A program made the position numbers and the translations under genes. Source: Sipunculus nudus (Eukaryota > Annelida > Sipuncula > Golfingiida > Sipunculidae). Taken from it: a DNA stretch of 64,000 bases. The DNA is taken from assembly GCA_026874595.1 (NCBI GenBank), contig CM049313.1, forward strand, positions 55,720,159 to 55,784,158. Direction: 5' to 3'. The notes beneath the pieces were generated by a model. The model searched no databases. It saw only the letters and a list, made by a program, of their open reading frames with translations, and was not told where the DNA came from. Positions 38,701-53,800 of this stretch are shown in pieces. Every line of letters begins with the position of its first letter. The stretch's first letter is position 1.

Positions 38701-41700
38701 TTCTTTGAAGATATAAACAAGGGTCCTATGGGTCACGGCGCTCAGCTGTTATATATGATAAAAAAATATGATTTAGAAATGAGGCACATGCTGGTTTTAT
38801 GTGGTAATAAAAATAAGCTGTATTATGAGTTGTTGTTGTTTAGCTTATGTATGATTTTGATAGTACCTTTGGAGACAGGAAAGAGGATTAATTTCATTTA
38901 TTTTATTAACAAATGGAGTGAGATTGTCACACAGATTTTGACTTGGCCATATAACTTATAAGCAGAACATATAATATAAGAGTTTAACTATTTATTAAAA
39001 AAATTACAAATATTGTCCCAAATATAATTTTTATTAAAAATAATAAGAGAAAAGTATGATTTTTTCAAATAAAATATAACTGAAATGATTATTAAAATTA
39101 TATTAAAGAATATATTCATGAATGCATTCATTAATACATTTTGAAAATATTTGCACTGGTATTCATATACTTTGATGTTGAGAATCCAGAATATACAAAA
39201 TTCACACATTTAAATAATGATCATAAGTACCTGGTTTTATGGCTTTTATTTATATAAAAAAAAATGTAATATATTCATTTTGGACTAATTTCACATCAAT
39301 GTACACACTAGACACAGTAGGAATCTAGATAATAATATTATCAACTGCATCTTTGTCTATAATTAATTTCCTTCATATGATCCCTAATGATTAGTAATGA
39401 ATAATATGATTTACTTTTTTATCATTAAAATTGAACTGAAAAATACCATAGGTGACTGCATGGTGTTATTTGGAATACGTGACATTCTATCCATCGATAC
39501 AAGATTCTTATATCATCGGTAACTGCAAGTTAATTTCTTGTCCTGTTATTATCAACTAACAAATTCCTTTTCTATTTTTCTTTAATTTGTTATTAAAAAC
39601 CAATAAAAATTGATTAATTTATTGTTTATTGTTATGTTGTTGGTTAAAACTACTAGATGAGTTGGGTTGGACACCTGGATCAACTGTGGCTGGCCATTAT
39701 ATAATAAGCTGCCTGGAGCCCCAGTTTATGCCTCGCCTCAAGCATGCATAATTTGCAGAAAGTTCAACAAGGTCAACATACAGGGACTCAAGAGATGCTA
39801 CAGAGAGCCAAGGTCTGACATGGTCTCATAAAAACATTAATAAAAGTTACAATTTTTTGCCAATTTCTTTCAGCTTTTTAAACTAAAAAGCTGAAATCTT
39901 TATGTGTGCATGATATGAAAATTATATCAACAGTGCTCACAGGAAACAAACATGCCATGGTCAAAATTGGGCAAAATTTAAGGTACTAATTTTATATTTA
40001 TACTAATAACTTATAAAATTTGAAAAATTCAGAACTAATTTTGGGTATTCAATTGAATATTGATTGAATAATGTTACATCCCTGACAAAAAATATCTAGC
40101 TTCAGCAATCCTCTTGTTAAGGGAGTAAATATATTTCTTGATTTTTTACAAAGTGCACTATGTTTGGGCCCATAACTTAAAATAATTACGCAATACTGAC
40201 ATCATTTCTGGCATGTGCATAGAAAATGTATAGAAAAATATGTATATTATATATGATTAAAGTCAGATTAGTGGTTTTGATATTAGGCAGTCTTGAAGTG
40301 TAACAATGGGTTTTTAATGGAAAAATGAAGTTTTTCATTAATATCTCAAAGGTATTAAGTCCTAGTGACCAAATTCTTGGCATGGTAGGGGATTTTTGAG
40401 ACACCTAATTGCATGCCAAATTTTAAGAACTGAGAGCTGAAGCTGGGGAGCTGAGCACTTGCAAACTGCATGACACTAGCTTGATGTAAACAATATGTTA
40501 CATGGTGCTTGAAAACTTGAATAAAATCTACAGTTTTTGATCAACTGGTTTCAAATTTTTGGTGTTTACAGACAAAATGCTAACAAAACATGCTGTGAAA
40601 ATTAAATCCACAGTACTTACAGGAAAAAAACGTGCCATGGTCAAAGTTGGGCAAAATTTAAGGTACCAATTTTTTGTTTTTGTTAATATTTTAAATAATT
40701 TAAAAGATTTTGATCTAATTTTGGGTATACAATTTAATTTTGATTAATTAAAGTTATATTACTGGAAAAAAAGTTTATAGCTTTAACATATTTTGTGTTA
40801 CGTGATCAAATATCTTTCCTGATTTTATACACAATGCATTATGTTTGGGCCCATAACTTTTTAAATTTACATAATACAGACATAATTTCTGGCATGTACA
40901 TAGGAACTATATAGAGGAATAATTATGGTAAATATAAGGAAAAACAGATGAGTGGTTTTGATATTAGGCAGTCCTGAAGTGTAAAAATAGGTTTTTAATA
41001 AAAAATTGAGGTTTTTCCTTAATTTCTAAAAGGAACGAAGTCGCAAAGACCCAGTTTTCGGCTTGGTAGATCTTGGGGACATCTAACATTATGCCGAATT
41101 TTGGATTCCTAGGTCTTACGGTTTCAAAACGTGCCACATCTACGGACGGACGGATGGACAGACGGACGACAAGACAGACAGACGACTGACAATGGACCAC
41201 GACTATAGCTCAGATGACTTATAGTCAGCTGAGCTAAAAATAGAGAGAAAAAAATCGTAAAAATTAGAAAAATACAGGAGGCACCACCACTTGGCAGGAA
41301 CTGCTGGAACACTCCATGATCAATATTCATGCAAAGAATCATGATGATCAAGGCAGTAGTTATTTAGGCACTGAAGCTTTTGTATCAAATCTTTTATTAT
41401 TCTGGGGGGTACTTACAAGACCCATAGCTTAGAGAATATGGATAACAGAGACCTGATTTCAGGTTTTCAAGGAGATTTTTCATGGACCCTTCTATATGTA
41501 AAGTTAGAAGATTCCAGGTCCAGCGGTTACGATTTCTGCACTGTTAACAGACGGCAAGACGGACGGACGATGGACAAAGAGTGATCGATATATACCTCAG
41601 ATGACTTTCAGTCAGCTGAGCTTAAAAAACATAGATCCACATGTAGATAAAAATAATTGACAATGGGCAAGCTACTCATCTCCTGTTCTGGAATTCACTT

Positions 41701-44604
41701 CAAATTCTTTTAAGGGTCAATGTCTAAAGCTGCGTGTCCACTTGCACGGATGTGGTGCGTGTGTGGTGTGTTATATCTTCATATGACAACCTTGGCCATG
41801 AAAACCTAGGAAATCATGTTAGACAAGTTTGCATGGTTTCCAGCTGAAATACTGAGGAAAAGAGGGTTTCATCAATGGGGATCCTATTTTGCATGTTAAA
41901 TTTTAAAACATGGACTGAACATTTTTTAATTGTTTCATTTGAAACTTTCAACATGAAAACTTGGGTCTACACACAGTGTTTGACCAATTATCATGGTGAA
42001 TTCTTGATATATTAAAGAAATTGAGTGCCATATTTTCCTTCTTAAAAAAATAAGAATCTTCAACAACTGTGGCCCTAATTTGCATAATAAAACACTGTAA
42101 GTATTGTTTCATTTGAAACTTTGACCAAGAAAACCTAGTTCTATAGACACAATGTTTGACCAACTATCTTGGTGAGTTTCGGGAGATTCTGAAGAAAGTA
42201 CAGACTTTTCATCAATGGCAGCCCCAATTTGCATATTAAAAAACTGCCTGAGGTCATCGTGAGGGAAACCAATCTTAGAAGCATCACTCAAGCTGAACAT
42301 CACAAATCCATCAAAAACCTTGTACTACAGACAATTCATAGGTTTTTTTATAGAATACATATAGGCAGCAACTAAACTATGTACTCATGAATATAAAGGT
42401 TCAAATCAATATGTGTCCTAAATCATGTATCCCCATTCATACCCATCTATTCTTACATCCAAATGTAGTCTCACTCATTTATGATGTCATTTATATGGCA
42501 AAGCACATCATCACTTGTGTTTGTCATCATGCTAATCAGTCCTCAAACTCAAATGTATTCATCAACTAGAATACGGGTAGTCGACAAGCGACTTCCTGTA
42601 TCCGGCTAAATCAGAATGGAACATGTGAAGTGAGGCATGGATTGAGTGGCAAGGGGAAACAGAGTGAAGTGTTGCATATTAGCATGGATGTCTGCAGCCA
42701 AATTGTGTATGTAGGTTGCGCCACCTACCACAAAATCCAGAAAGCCGTCCAAGTTGTATACATATGCAAAATTTAAGGCAGATAAGTCAAACCCCTTCAT
42801 GTATATGAGTGATTTTAGCCCGTGGCAGACAAACAGATGGACGCTGTGCAAAAATGGTTGCAGGTGGCCCCACCAGTTTTGCATACGATAAAGAGCTATG
42901 TGAGAACTATACACATGCAAAACCTTGGCCCAATCGGTCAAACGGTTCCCAAGATATGAGCTTGGATGTCTGCTGCATAAACTAGAATGTAGGTGGCGCC
43001 ACCTGTCATAAAATCAAGAGAGCTGTTGGGGATGTATAAACCTGCAAAATTTTAGGCAGATATGTCAAACCACTGCCGGGATATGAGTGATTTTATCCCA
43101 TGGCAGACAAATAGATGGGAGCTGTGCGAAAAATGGCTGCAGGTGGCGCCACCAGTTTTGCGTATGATAAAGAGCTATGTGAGATCTATACACGTGCAAA
43201 ATTTTGGCCCAATCGGTCAAACAGTTCCCGAGATATGAGCTTGGATGTCTGCAGCATAAACGTGAATGTAGGTGGCGCTACCTGTCATAAAGTCAGAAAA
43301 GCTATCCAGGATGTATACAAATGCTGAATTTCAGGTGAATTAGTCAAACCACTGCAGAGATATGAGTGATTTTAACCCAAGGCAGACGAACAGATGGACA
43401 CTGTGCAAACATGGTTGTGGGTGGCGCCACCATTTTTTATGTATGTTATAAAGCTCTCCTAGGGCTACATTTGTGCAAAAAAATTTTCCTGATTGGTCAA
43501 ACGGTTCCCGAGATATGTGGGTTTATGTGTGGAAACAGACGCACAAACAGATGCAAAGCACAGAGGAAAGGTCAGAGGTCAAAACAAAATCAGGGCGCAG
43601 CAGTTCACATGTGACCCGAACATAATCCTGGGTTTCGTAAAATTCCACCCAGCGGTTACGGAGGAGTTCTCCGGACACCTACGCGGCGGCGGTGGCGACG
43701 GCGGTGGTGGGCTGAAAACATAGTATCCGCAAAACTCTTGTTTTGGCGGATACAGTTATGTATGTCCTAAGCCAATCTGTCCTCTATCCCAAATGTGATT
43801 TCATTAATGTATGTCTACGTGTCTATCTGCCCTTAATCCTAAATGTATCATCATTAATGTGTCCTCATGCCCATCTGTCAACAAACCCAAATGTATCCTC
43901 ATTAATGTACGGTATGTCTCCATGTCCATCTGCCTTTAATAAGAAATGTAGGACCACGATGGAAACAAGTTTTTTAACTTTTTCATGTCATCCTCGAATT
44001 TATTCACTGGCAGTATTGTATCACAGGTTTTATCAAATTGTGTATTTTTTATTTCCATATTACCATATGTATATTTTTTTTGGTACCAGCTGATATTGTA
44101 CTGAATTGGATCTAAATAAACTATACTATACTATGCCTCATTAATGTGTCCTCATGCGCATCTGTCAACAAACCCAAATGTGTCCTCATTAATGTATAAC
44201 ATGTCTTCATATCCATCTGCCCTTAATCCTAAATATATCTACATTCATGCTTCCTCATGCCCATCTGTCCACTTACCCAAATTTATCCTCATTAATATAT
44301 GTCTTCATGTCCATCTGCCCTTAATTCTAAATGTATCCTCATTAACATGTCCTCAAGCCCATCTGTCAATTAACCCTAAAGTGTCCTAATAAATGTATGT
44401 CTCCATGCCCATCTGCCATTAATCCTAAATATATCCTCATTAATGTGTCCTCATACCCATCTGTCAACAATCCCCAAATGTATCCCCATTACTGTCAGTC
44501 CTTGACACAAATATTATAATTAAGGTTCAGTATGTAGATCTTTATGAACAATATAGTAAAGTGTTAGGGAGAAATAATTATTTTGGCTTTATTTTGAATA
44601 CTGT

Positions 44605-44642
<38 letters not shown>

Positions 44643-44728
44643 TATATATATATATATATATTGCGTTTTCTTGAATATATATAATATATATAAATATATA
44701 TAAATATATATAAATATATATAATATAT

Positions 44729-44801
<73 letters not shown>

Positions 44802-47800
44802 CGTTTTCTTGAAACCATTGTAACATAACTCCCTGCTACATGATTATCTGCTTATATACCTTCCCGAAAATGTTTATACATGCAGGCATGAAATTAGAAC
44901 AAACAAATTTAAAAAAAACTTTAATTGATAGAAAACTTTAAAAAATCCCCCTATTATTGCCAGCTGTAACAAAAATTGAATTAACAGTCTTTGAACCCCC
45001 TTGTTACCTTTAATTGCTTCAAACTACTCATGTGGTTTACCTCATTAAATGACACTTGCCCTAACAACTCTAAGTGTGAAATCAAGACCGGTCACTCTGC
45101 TGATGAGTGCTGTCCCCAAACAACTCAAGGGTGTTAAGTCATTAATTAATTAGTGGCACCGGCATGACATGTTGTAAACAGAAATGTGGCCAGGTCAGCT
45201 GAGCCCAAGTGATAACACACCAGCTTCATGAAATATTCCTGACTTGTCTTAAGTTGGAATCAGAAAGTTGGCGAATGATCAAGGGAATGTGGCACATTGT
45301 GGTAAAAGAACACCTGGCGGATAGCGAGGCTGGCAAATGAACGAGGTAAATAAATAGTAAGGAAATCAGGACTTTGTCATTTGTAGGCAGTAGGTGAGGT
45401 TGGCGGATAAACAAGGGGAGAATGAAAGAGGTTAGAGTGTATCAAGTGTATGAATGCCCATCTGGGTCAACTGATATTTATGTATACATGTAGTTTAAGC
45501 ATACTTTTTGCCATGTGTTCAGCTGACCAGAGAGGGTCGACATAATTAGTTCAAGTGGAAAGACTGCTGGTCATGACAGGATGAAGCGAAAAACATGGGT
45601 AAGGAAGTTCAATGGAAAGGACACTGTGCTATAATACCATAATAATTTTAAAGTTATACTCGCACTCACACTCAATTATATTCTGCTGAGCCAGTGAGGC
45701 TGATGGAGTTAGATGTACCAATCCTGCTGGGCATTGTACAAAGAACAAACAGTTGCTGTTTTACCTCTTGACTATTTAATTTGATTGAAATTAGTGCAAA
45801 AATTATATCAAAGTATATTGTCACCCAACGATGCATAATGGAACAAAGGCATAGCTTTCTCCCTAATTGTTCAGTCAGGAACATGTGCTTTTATTTCTTT
45901 TCCTTTAAATTTCTTATATGATCAGGGGACAACAGTATAAAAACATTGTTTTGCTTAACAGGTATCAAAGCACAACACACCGAAAGAAATATTATGGATA
46001 TTTTATTGAAATAAACTTCCAAGTGGCTGGAGATCAAAATCATTGAATGTCTTGTATAAATCAATATAAATATTTTTTTGCAGCAGGTAAAATCAAACCA
46101 TTTTTGGCCATGGATTTTGATAAAATTTGGATCCAACAGTAACTATCCAGTGCTGTTACTGACACTCTGCCAAAGGGTGCTACTACAGGTCTATCATAGT
46201 GCCACCATATTGATTTTGTGTAACCAATATCCACTTACCGTCACAATATTGGCTCATTTGGGAGTCCTGGCATTTAGTGGAAAGGACAGTAATCCCCTTT
46301 ATCTAATCAATGACAAATTAGCGACCAGGCTCTGTGGCCCGTAATGCACTCACTCAATATTTTCATAAATAGCACACGAGATAGGGCCTGGTGTGATATA
46401 AAACATCTTAATTTTATTGTTGTTAATCTCATATTCATATATAAACATCATACTCTGACTCATTCATAATAATGGACCTTCATTCCCACTGAAATCTCTT
46501 GAGAAATTTCAAATCGGCATTGTATATAAACACATTAGAACTCCTTCCTATGATCACCCATCAATAACAGAAAAACCCGACATTAAGGCAAGGTTCCTTG
46601 GCAATATTTGCTTCCCTTCATACCCTAAAGATTCAGCTCCATCATTGAATTCACTGTCCTAGTGTGGCAGCTGTTATGCATTCCTTATTGGGTCCTTAAT
46701 AAAAGATTGGCACTATACTTAAACTGTAGTTATATTAGTTTATTTTGGTTAGTTTATGTTTTTTATTCTTAAATTTATTTTGGATAGTTTGCAGGCTTAC
46801 TAAATTATATGTTTGATTATAACAGGAAGTTTTCTTTAAATCAGGTTTAATGCTTGAAAAAGAAAAGGAAAGAAAACAATAGGAAAGGTTGATTGATTAC
46901 TATAACCACTGCATGTAACTTTAATATCATGTGCAAATAAAATAAATACACATGCTCCAAGATCCTTACCAATTATATAAAGAAATTACATATGTTTGTA
47001 TAGACACTGAAAAATCAAGACTTCAACCTGATGCTCACTCCTCATTCATCTGCTGCTCAAATCAGTTTCAACTTTTTGCAGGTGTTTCTGTCAGAATGTA
47101 GAGATTACTCATGAAAACATGACTTCTTTCCATGTGCATATGACTTACACACATATTATTATATCATTATTCCATTAAAATATATTACATAGTGACTTGT
47201 GATCACTGATAATGTCTTAATTATGCTGTTGTCATCTTGGAAAGTATATCTTTTACTAAAGCCAATATACATTACCTCATTTTGGATATATGCTTCAAAA
47301 CATATTGAAAAGTACAAATATATAATAAAAATCACTCCAACATGTGTGCCATATTGCTGCCACATACAAAGGATTCCCTGTGCAATTTGAGAATAAATTT
47401 TTTTTTGGTGACAGATTTGTTGCCACACCTGGAAATATGTCCTTTGATTTGCCAATTTATCAATCTATATTTTGAGCTAGTACTTGCTGACATTTTGAAA
47501 GTATGTATGTACAAGTACTTGCTGACATTTTGAAAGCATGTATGTACAATATTTATTATTTGAGGCTGCATTCTATGTTTCTGCACTTAGAAGCATGTAA
47601 CTTGTTTTCATCTGACCTACGTTTGAATTCACTTGCAAATGCATTTTTGAACTGGAATATCGGCAGAAGCTGACAAAAGCCCTAGGCCAAAAGCACATTG
47701 TTTATAGGTGGTAACAGTAACAAGTTTGAAATATTTGTTCTCACATAGATGTATATCTGTACAGTTATAAATTTAAACTGGAGAATTAAGTGGAGTGCCT

Positions 47801-50800
47801 TTGCAAGTATGGTAGGAGCAATCTCATGCAGGTCTTAGAGATCAAGGCATATCATTATACCACATTTCATAACTATCCACCTAGTGGTTCATGATAAAAA
47901 AGCTAAGTTTTTTTTTATTCTAAGCTCTTTAACCTTAAAAAGTATGTCAAGGTCACCCAAATTTGCACTTGACCGAGATTTTGTTAATATGCAGCAGCAC
48001 TGAAGAAATGAAGTTCCTGTGTTGAATACCTTTGAACTTATCACGTTCACAAGGCCAAAGCGGAAAAATCTGATTAAAATTCACTTAAAATCAGAAATTG
48101 TAGGTGGTGCCACCAAACTTGTGCAGCAGGTACAAATCATCAGTCCCAATGATCATAGTAAGTTTGTGAAAATCCACCCAATGGTTCTTGAGAAATAAGC
48201 TCCTAAGTTTTTTCTATTCTAAGCTCTTTGACCTTGAAAAGTATGTCAAGGTCAGCCATCTTCGAACTTGACTGAGAGTTTATTAATATACATCTGCACT
48301 GAAGAAATGAAGTTCCTCTACTGAATGACTTTGGAGATATCCCGCTCACAAGGCAAAAGTTGAAAAATCCGATTTTAATTCATTTAAATCAGAAATTGTA
48401 GATGGCACCACCAAACTTGTGCAGCAGCTACAAACCATCAGTCCAAATGATCATAGTAAGTTTGAAGAAAATCCACCCAATGGTTCTAGAGAAATAAGGT
48501 TCTAAGTGTTTTTCGATAATCAGCTCTAAAACATAGAAAAAATATGTCAAGGTCACCCATCTTCAAACTTGGCCAAGATTTTGTGGATATACATCTTGAC
48601 TGAAGAAATTAAATTCCTATGGTGAATCCTTTTAGAGATATCCCACTGACAAGGTAAAAGTTAACGGACGCCGGATGGATAGACAGACGGACGGACGGAC
48701 AAACAGCTTTGGTGACAACAACAGCCCATCAGCTTAAGGGCTCAGGGCTAAAAAGTAGATGTGGAAGGAAGAAAGAGAATCTGGGAGGATCCAGAAAATG
48801 ACAATTCTCATTCTTCCCGGGGAAAAAATGAGTTTTCCAGTCTCTGATAATTCTCATTTATCCCTGGAAGAACAGAAATCATTAATGGCAACTTTTAAGG
48901 ATTTAATTTTTTTCAATTTTTATGTTTATCTGACTTCTTTTTTAAAAAGAAACACTGATTATCATTCTTTCACATTTATTCTCAAATGTTCAAGTAGTTA
49001 AAACAAGGCCTACAGGCCTAATGCGAACCTGTGCAATGAGATTACACCAGATATAATGCTTCAATGCTGGACCATTACTTTTCAAGAACACGTGTAACAT
49101 GTATATGAACAAAGCAAGTACTAAACACTTAGAACAAAAATCAATTAAACAAACATCACTTCTTAAATTCTTGCATGGGTGCACACAACACAAAAACAAG
49201 AATACGGGAAGTCAACAAGCGACTACATGTATTCACCAAAATCAGAGTGGGACAGGTGAAGTGAGGCATGGATTGAGTGGCAAGGTTGACCGATGACCCT
49301 TGTACAGAAAAGATTGATGCAGTTGGCGCCACCAATACCTCAAATTCATATACCAGTCATGTGACCAACATTTGCATAAAATTTGGTAAAGATAGCTTCA
49401 GCTGTTTCTGATATTGTAATTTTAGTATCCTTTTTCGGCCAAATGAATAAGTTCAGCTTCCTGTAACTTAACCAAAATTTAGCTAACTGAAACAATTTAA
49501 ACAATCATGAAAGAGACTGTTACAGAGATTAATCCTGTTAAATACTGAACAATAAAGCTGGACAGTTTGGGAGAAGTTTTTAAAATTTTTTTTACTTTTT
49601 CCCTGTAAAATTAAGTAAACGCAGATAGCATAAAAATAAGCAAAATCCATTGGAGAATTGTAGATGACTAATTTTTTCCATAAAATTTGGTGATGATAGC
49701 TCCTGTCGATTTTGAGATAGTATGGGTTAACGTACCAAGGACAGACAATGTGAGACAGAATCTAAATATCTCACAGCATTAAACAGGATCTAAGTATCCC
49801 AAATTAAACAGTACCTCCATATCCCTCAACATCAGACAAGTATCTCATGACATCAGACAGTATCTCAGTATTTCACAACATCAGACAATATCTCACAACA
49901 TGAGATAGTATATCAATATCTCAAAACACCAGACATGCAGTATCTCAATTCTCACAACATGAGACTGTATCTAAATATATCACAATTTCAGACAGTATCT
50001 CATGACATAGGACAGCATCTCTGGATCTCTCAACACTAGACAGGTCTTCACAAATATGCGAAGGGTATAATCTGATTTTGGAGGTAGCACATCTTCATCA
50101 TTGCAGCTAGGATGATAAAAATGCTTCCCACGACTTATGGGTTGGCGGACTGTCATCTCCTCTGCCAGAGGACCCCTATACAACAGTAGGGAGATCACAA
50201 ATGGCTTTCAAATTAAAGTATTGCTTGGCTGACCTCTCACAGGCACTGAATCAAGTCTTGGCAGGTATGATAGATCGGTCATCGTTGGTATGCCTCAGAG
50301 ATGAGCAGCATGATGGCTAGCTTTTGATAGAGATCTGGACAGCGGGGCTGGGGCAGTGTTATTAGCCCTTAGCAGATAAAGCCTGTTGCCAACAGCATAT
50401 AAACCAGTAAGAGCCTACAGCCCTGTCACCACTGACATTTATTAGATTAAGTCTGCCATGTACCGCCTTATTCAGGGCTCCCAGCTTCTCGACATCACAG
50501 TGTTTATTCTAGGATGAACAAAAGATCAACCATGAGCAATGTGCTCATTCACAATGCCCCCGTGTTATTTACTGGAGCTTCGTCATCAATTTAAGTAATG
50601 GAACTACACCTGTCACCTCCTGTGCTGCACAAGAGGCAAGGGTACAACCCAGTCCTTTGTTTATGTATCATACACAATTTTTTAAGAGCATCGTGGAGTA
50701 AAGGGTAAATTAAAGGAAAACTGATTATCAAATTTGTTGGATGTTTTTCTTCAAACATATGCCCATTTTAATATATATTCAGAAATCAGAAACAAAACCC

Positions 50801-53800
50801 AATATATCAAAGTAATGAATACTACTGGTCACAGAACCCTATAGACTGGTCATGGAAGTTTGGTATCTGGCCCCAAAGAGCTGCAATCGCACATACAACT
50901 TAGGTTGAGAACATTTAGCAAGTATGGGTCACGTGTTCAAATGTGTCAAATGTGAATTTCTTTTCTTTATTCTGAATTCATATCTAATTAAACAGTACAT
51001 TTCATTTGGTTTCATTTTTAGCTTAAGTTTGAATAAAGTATTAGATTATTAAGCATGCTTATCTGCACTTGACATGGATTGGGAGCATGCAAGACTTCCC
51101 AATTAATACACCTGTATCAATAAGCTTGATACAGCAGACAAAGGGGAAGCATACAATGGATGTAGACAGCCTTCAAAACATCAAAAGACAGAAGATTGCA
51201 CTTAACATCTGTTTCAGGTGTGAAGCAGCTGTTAAAATTATGCTCCAATGGATGTGTTAACCTTCTTCTCAGAGGCTGCCACATACATACTGCTATAATG
51301 TGAGGATATTGTAACAAGTAAAGCTAAGATTTCATATGTACAGAATGCGGAATGTGTGTTGATCAAGAGATTTCATACGTACTCCTGGCACAACAACATG
51401 CATATTTTTTATGTGTCACTTTGGAATACCATGCAGAACAAGCAAAAATCACTGCTTTAAGCAATGCATTTTGCAGGATATGTGTTCCACATGCCAGATC
51501 CATGCATATGGAATCTCACTTGATTTTTCAGTCAATATCAATATTTATTCGCATTCCACTTTCTGCAATCTGTGCAGAGGTAAAACCTTAATAAAAGTAC
51601 TGCTACCAATCAGTGTTAAGGGAAAAGCACAAAATCTAACAAGAACTATCTGAAAAGAAGTATGAAAGTGCATAAATCCATGCTGAAAAGCACTTTAAAC
51701 ACTCAGCTTTACTGGATATAATGAACCTCAACATGCTCAGGTAAGATATTTGCAGCTATGCTGGGAATTTCAACATGAATAACTCCTCAGTTTATCATAC
51801 TTCACTCGATTTTCACACAATCTTTGAAAAGTCAATTGCTAAGTACTGCCCTTGCACTTATATAACAACTCTTGAGGTGAAAGGGGAGGAAAAACATAGC
51901 ACATTTATACTTAATCAACAGGCTTATCCAGGGAATATATATCAGCTGACAAACCTAGAAAACAGATTTAAGTGGACCTTTATATAGCGCATGATACAGC
52001 AATCATAACTGCCCTAAGTATTCAGCGAAAAACAGTTTGACAATAGAAATTAAACACCACTTACCTTCTCCTCAAGTCCACCTCTTCTCTTACACACACA
52101 CATCAACATAAACATGCCACAAACACAAGTAATTCCTCACCTAGTACTAGAGTTGGCCAGTTCTCAATCCGGGCAAGAAGACCTTTCATGAAAATCTGAT
52201 GTAGGAATAGGATAGTCTCACTGCAATGACAGAGGAGAACATGTGATACATAGGTAGTATAACCATTAAAGTCCATTTAAGGAATACATGAAGCAGTCTG
52301 CTGGAGTACACTTCAGTTAACCTTCTTCATTTCATCAAATTCACCAATTGTGGCATTTTGTCCCTCTGACCTGTCAGAGTGCTATGCTTTGTAATGTGAA
52401 AAAGCACACTGTAAATTCATTTTATTTTTGCAACACCTAATGACCTTCAGGTATGTTTTCACTTGAAAAAAAAACTGAAAGTTAGGTATGTTTGGGTACT
52501 TTCTAAAAACATCTGCATAAGTGAAAATATTTTTTTTATAAATCAGCACAAAGGTAAATCCCCTGGATTTCTGACTGCAAGAAAGCATGTCTCCCACAGG
52601 TTATGTGGATGATAGCAATCTTGTATGTGGAACAGGAAAGTTCTGGTTATACTTTGGTTTGCATGCTCACATTTATTATGATAAGATATCCATGTAATAT
52701 AGGATGACTGGCTGTTGTAGTGCCAGTGCAGTGACTTGTGTCATGACTCAAACAGACATACTGGTACCAGTCCAATAAAGTGCCTAATAACCTCCACCAT
52801 TCTGGTGAACTTACCTGTAGAAAAATCAAATTCAAAGTGTGTTGGTGGAATTGGTAATTCCATTTTATAAATTTATTAAACCCTAGAGGTTGAAGTTTTT
52901 CAAAGCCATCTTTACTGAAGCAGATTTAAGGCAGGACCCTTTGCAAAAAACCCTCCATTATCATCAATCCATAAGTTTCAATCTACATTAAACCCAATGA
53001 GACACACCTTCTGATACCTGAAAACATGAACATCTGGATAAAGATTTTAAAAGACAGCTGCTTTGGGTGTATGCTATATCTACAACATTTTCTCTTTTGA
53101 AATAAATTCTTAAAGTTTTTAAGTCTTCAAACAAACCAAATTTGATTCGATTACTTCTCACTGGATAATAAACATTAAGGAATTTTAATTAAGAATACAT
53201 AATACAGGTATTCCATTTAAGGTAAGGAAGATGAAAGATCAGAGACCTTATGTAGTCTCAAGTAACTCAGGCTAATTACGATCTCATCTTTCAACATTAC
53301 AGCTGAGTTAATTTAATACTTTATCTATTACACATTTCAGGGCTGATCGACAGGAATTACTGTATGACAGACATGCAGGCAACATATTGTGAGTTTCAAA
53401 TTCACAATATTCACAAAGGGGAAATTATCACGGAAATAAAACCCTTGTGAATAAGACGCCACATAATGGTGAAACAGAAAAAATCAAAATTTGGCCACCA
53501 CACGTAGGATCTGGCAAGCGATTTCATTCTGCTAATACCCGGATGACCAACATGGATCTCTCGTAGCACTGCATTACGACCTTGCGGTGGTATAATAATG
53601 CGACATCCCCATAGTAAACAGTCGTCTTCCACGGAAAGTTCAGCCCTCCGACGAAGGAATGGCTTCACTTCATCATCACATGCTGCTGGCCAATCACCTG
53701 ATTTCACATAGCTCAGCACTTTGGACATAATCGGATCACGACGTGTCCATCTGCGTATGTAGCTGACTGTAACAGGTGTATTGTTCATATGCTCTAGCAT

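Larger units (their letters stand above)
42380..44510. repeat. Satellite-like array (atgtatcctcattaatgt units), twice interrupted
   Basis: Degenerate units of about 45 bp in pairs, like tgtcctcatgcccatctgtc, aacaaacccaaatg and tatcctcattaatgtatgtc, alternating with catctgcccttaatcctaaa. The array is cut by element A4 (42568-43754) and by a LINE tail (43945-44134). The part before A4 is more diverged. It lies within the 17.7-kb DH intron. Confidence 0.8.

Noticed and set aside
43115..43327. Recurring peptide [16 protein letters not shown] and relatives (also at 59599, 59877, 60154, 1106)
   Set aside because: Conserved because the DNA of family A is repeated; the frame is broken between units and at different points in each copy, and the other strand is equally open.
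53400..53411. A 3' LTR for the second Gypsy copy just left of 53411
   Set aside because: No match to the 5' LTR (56447-56622) could be seen between 53000 and 53410; the copy appears truncated.
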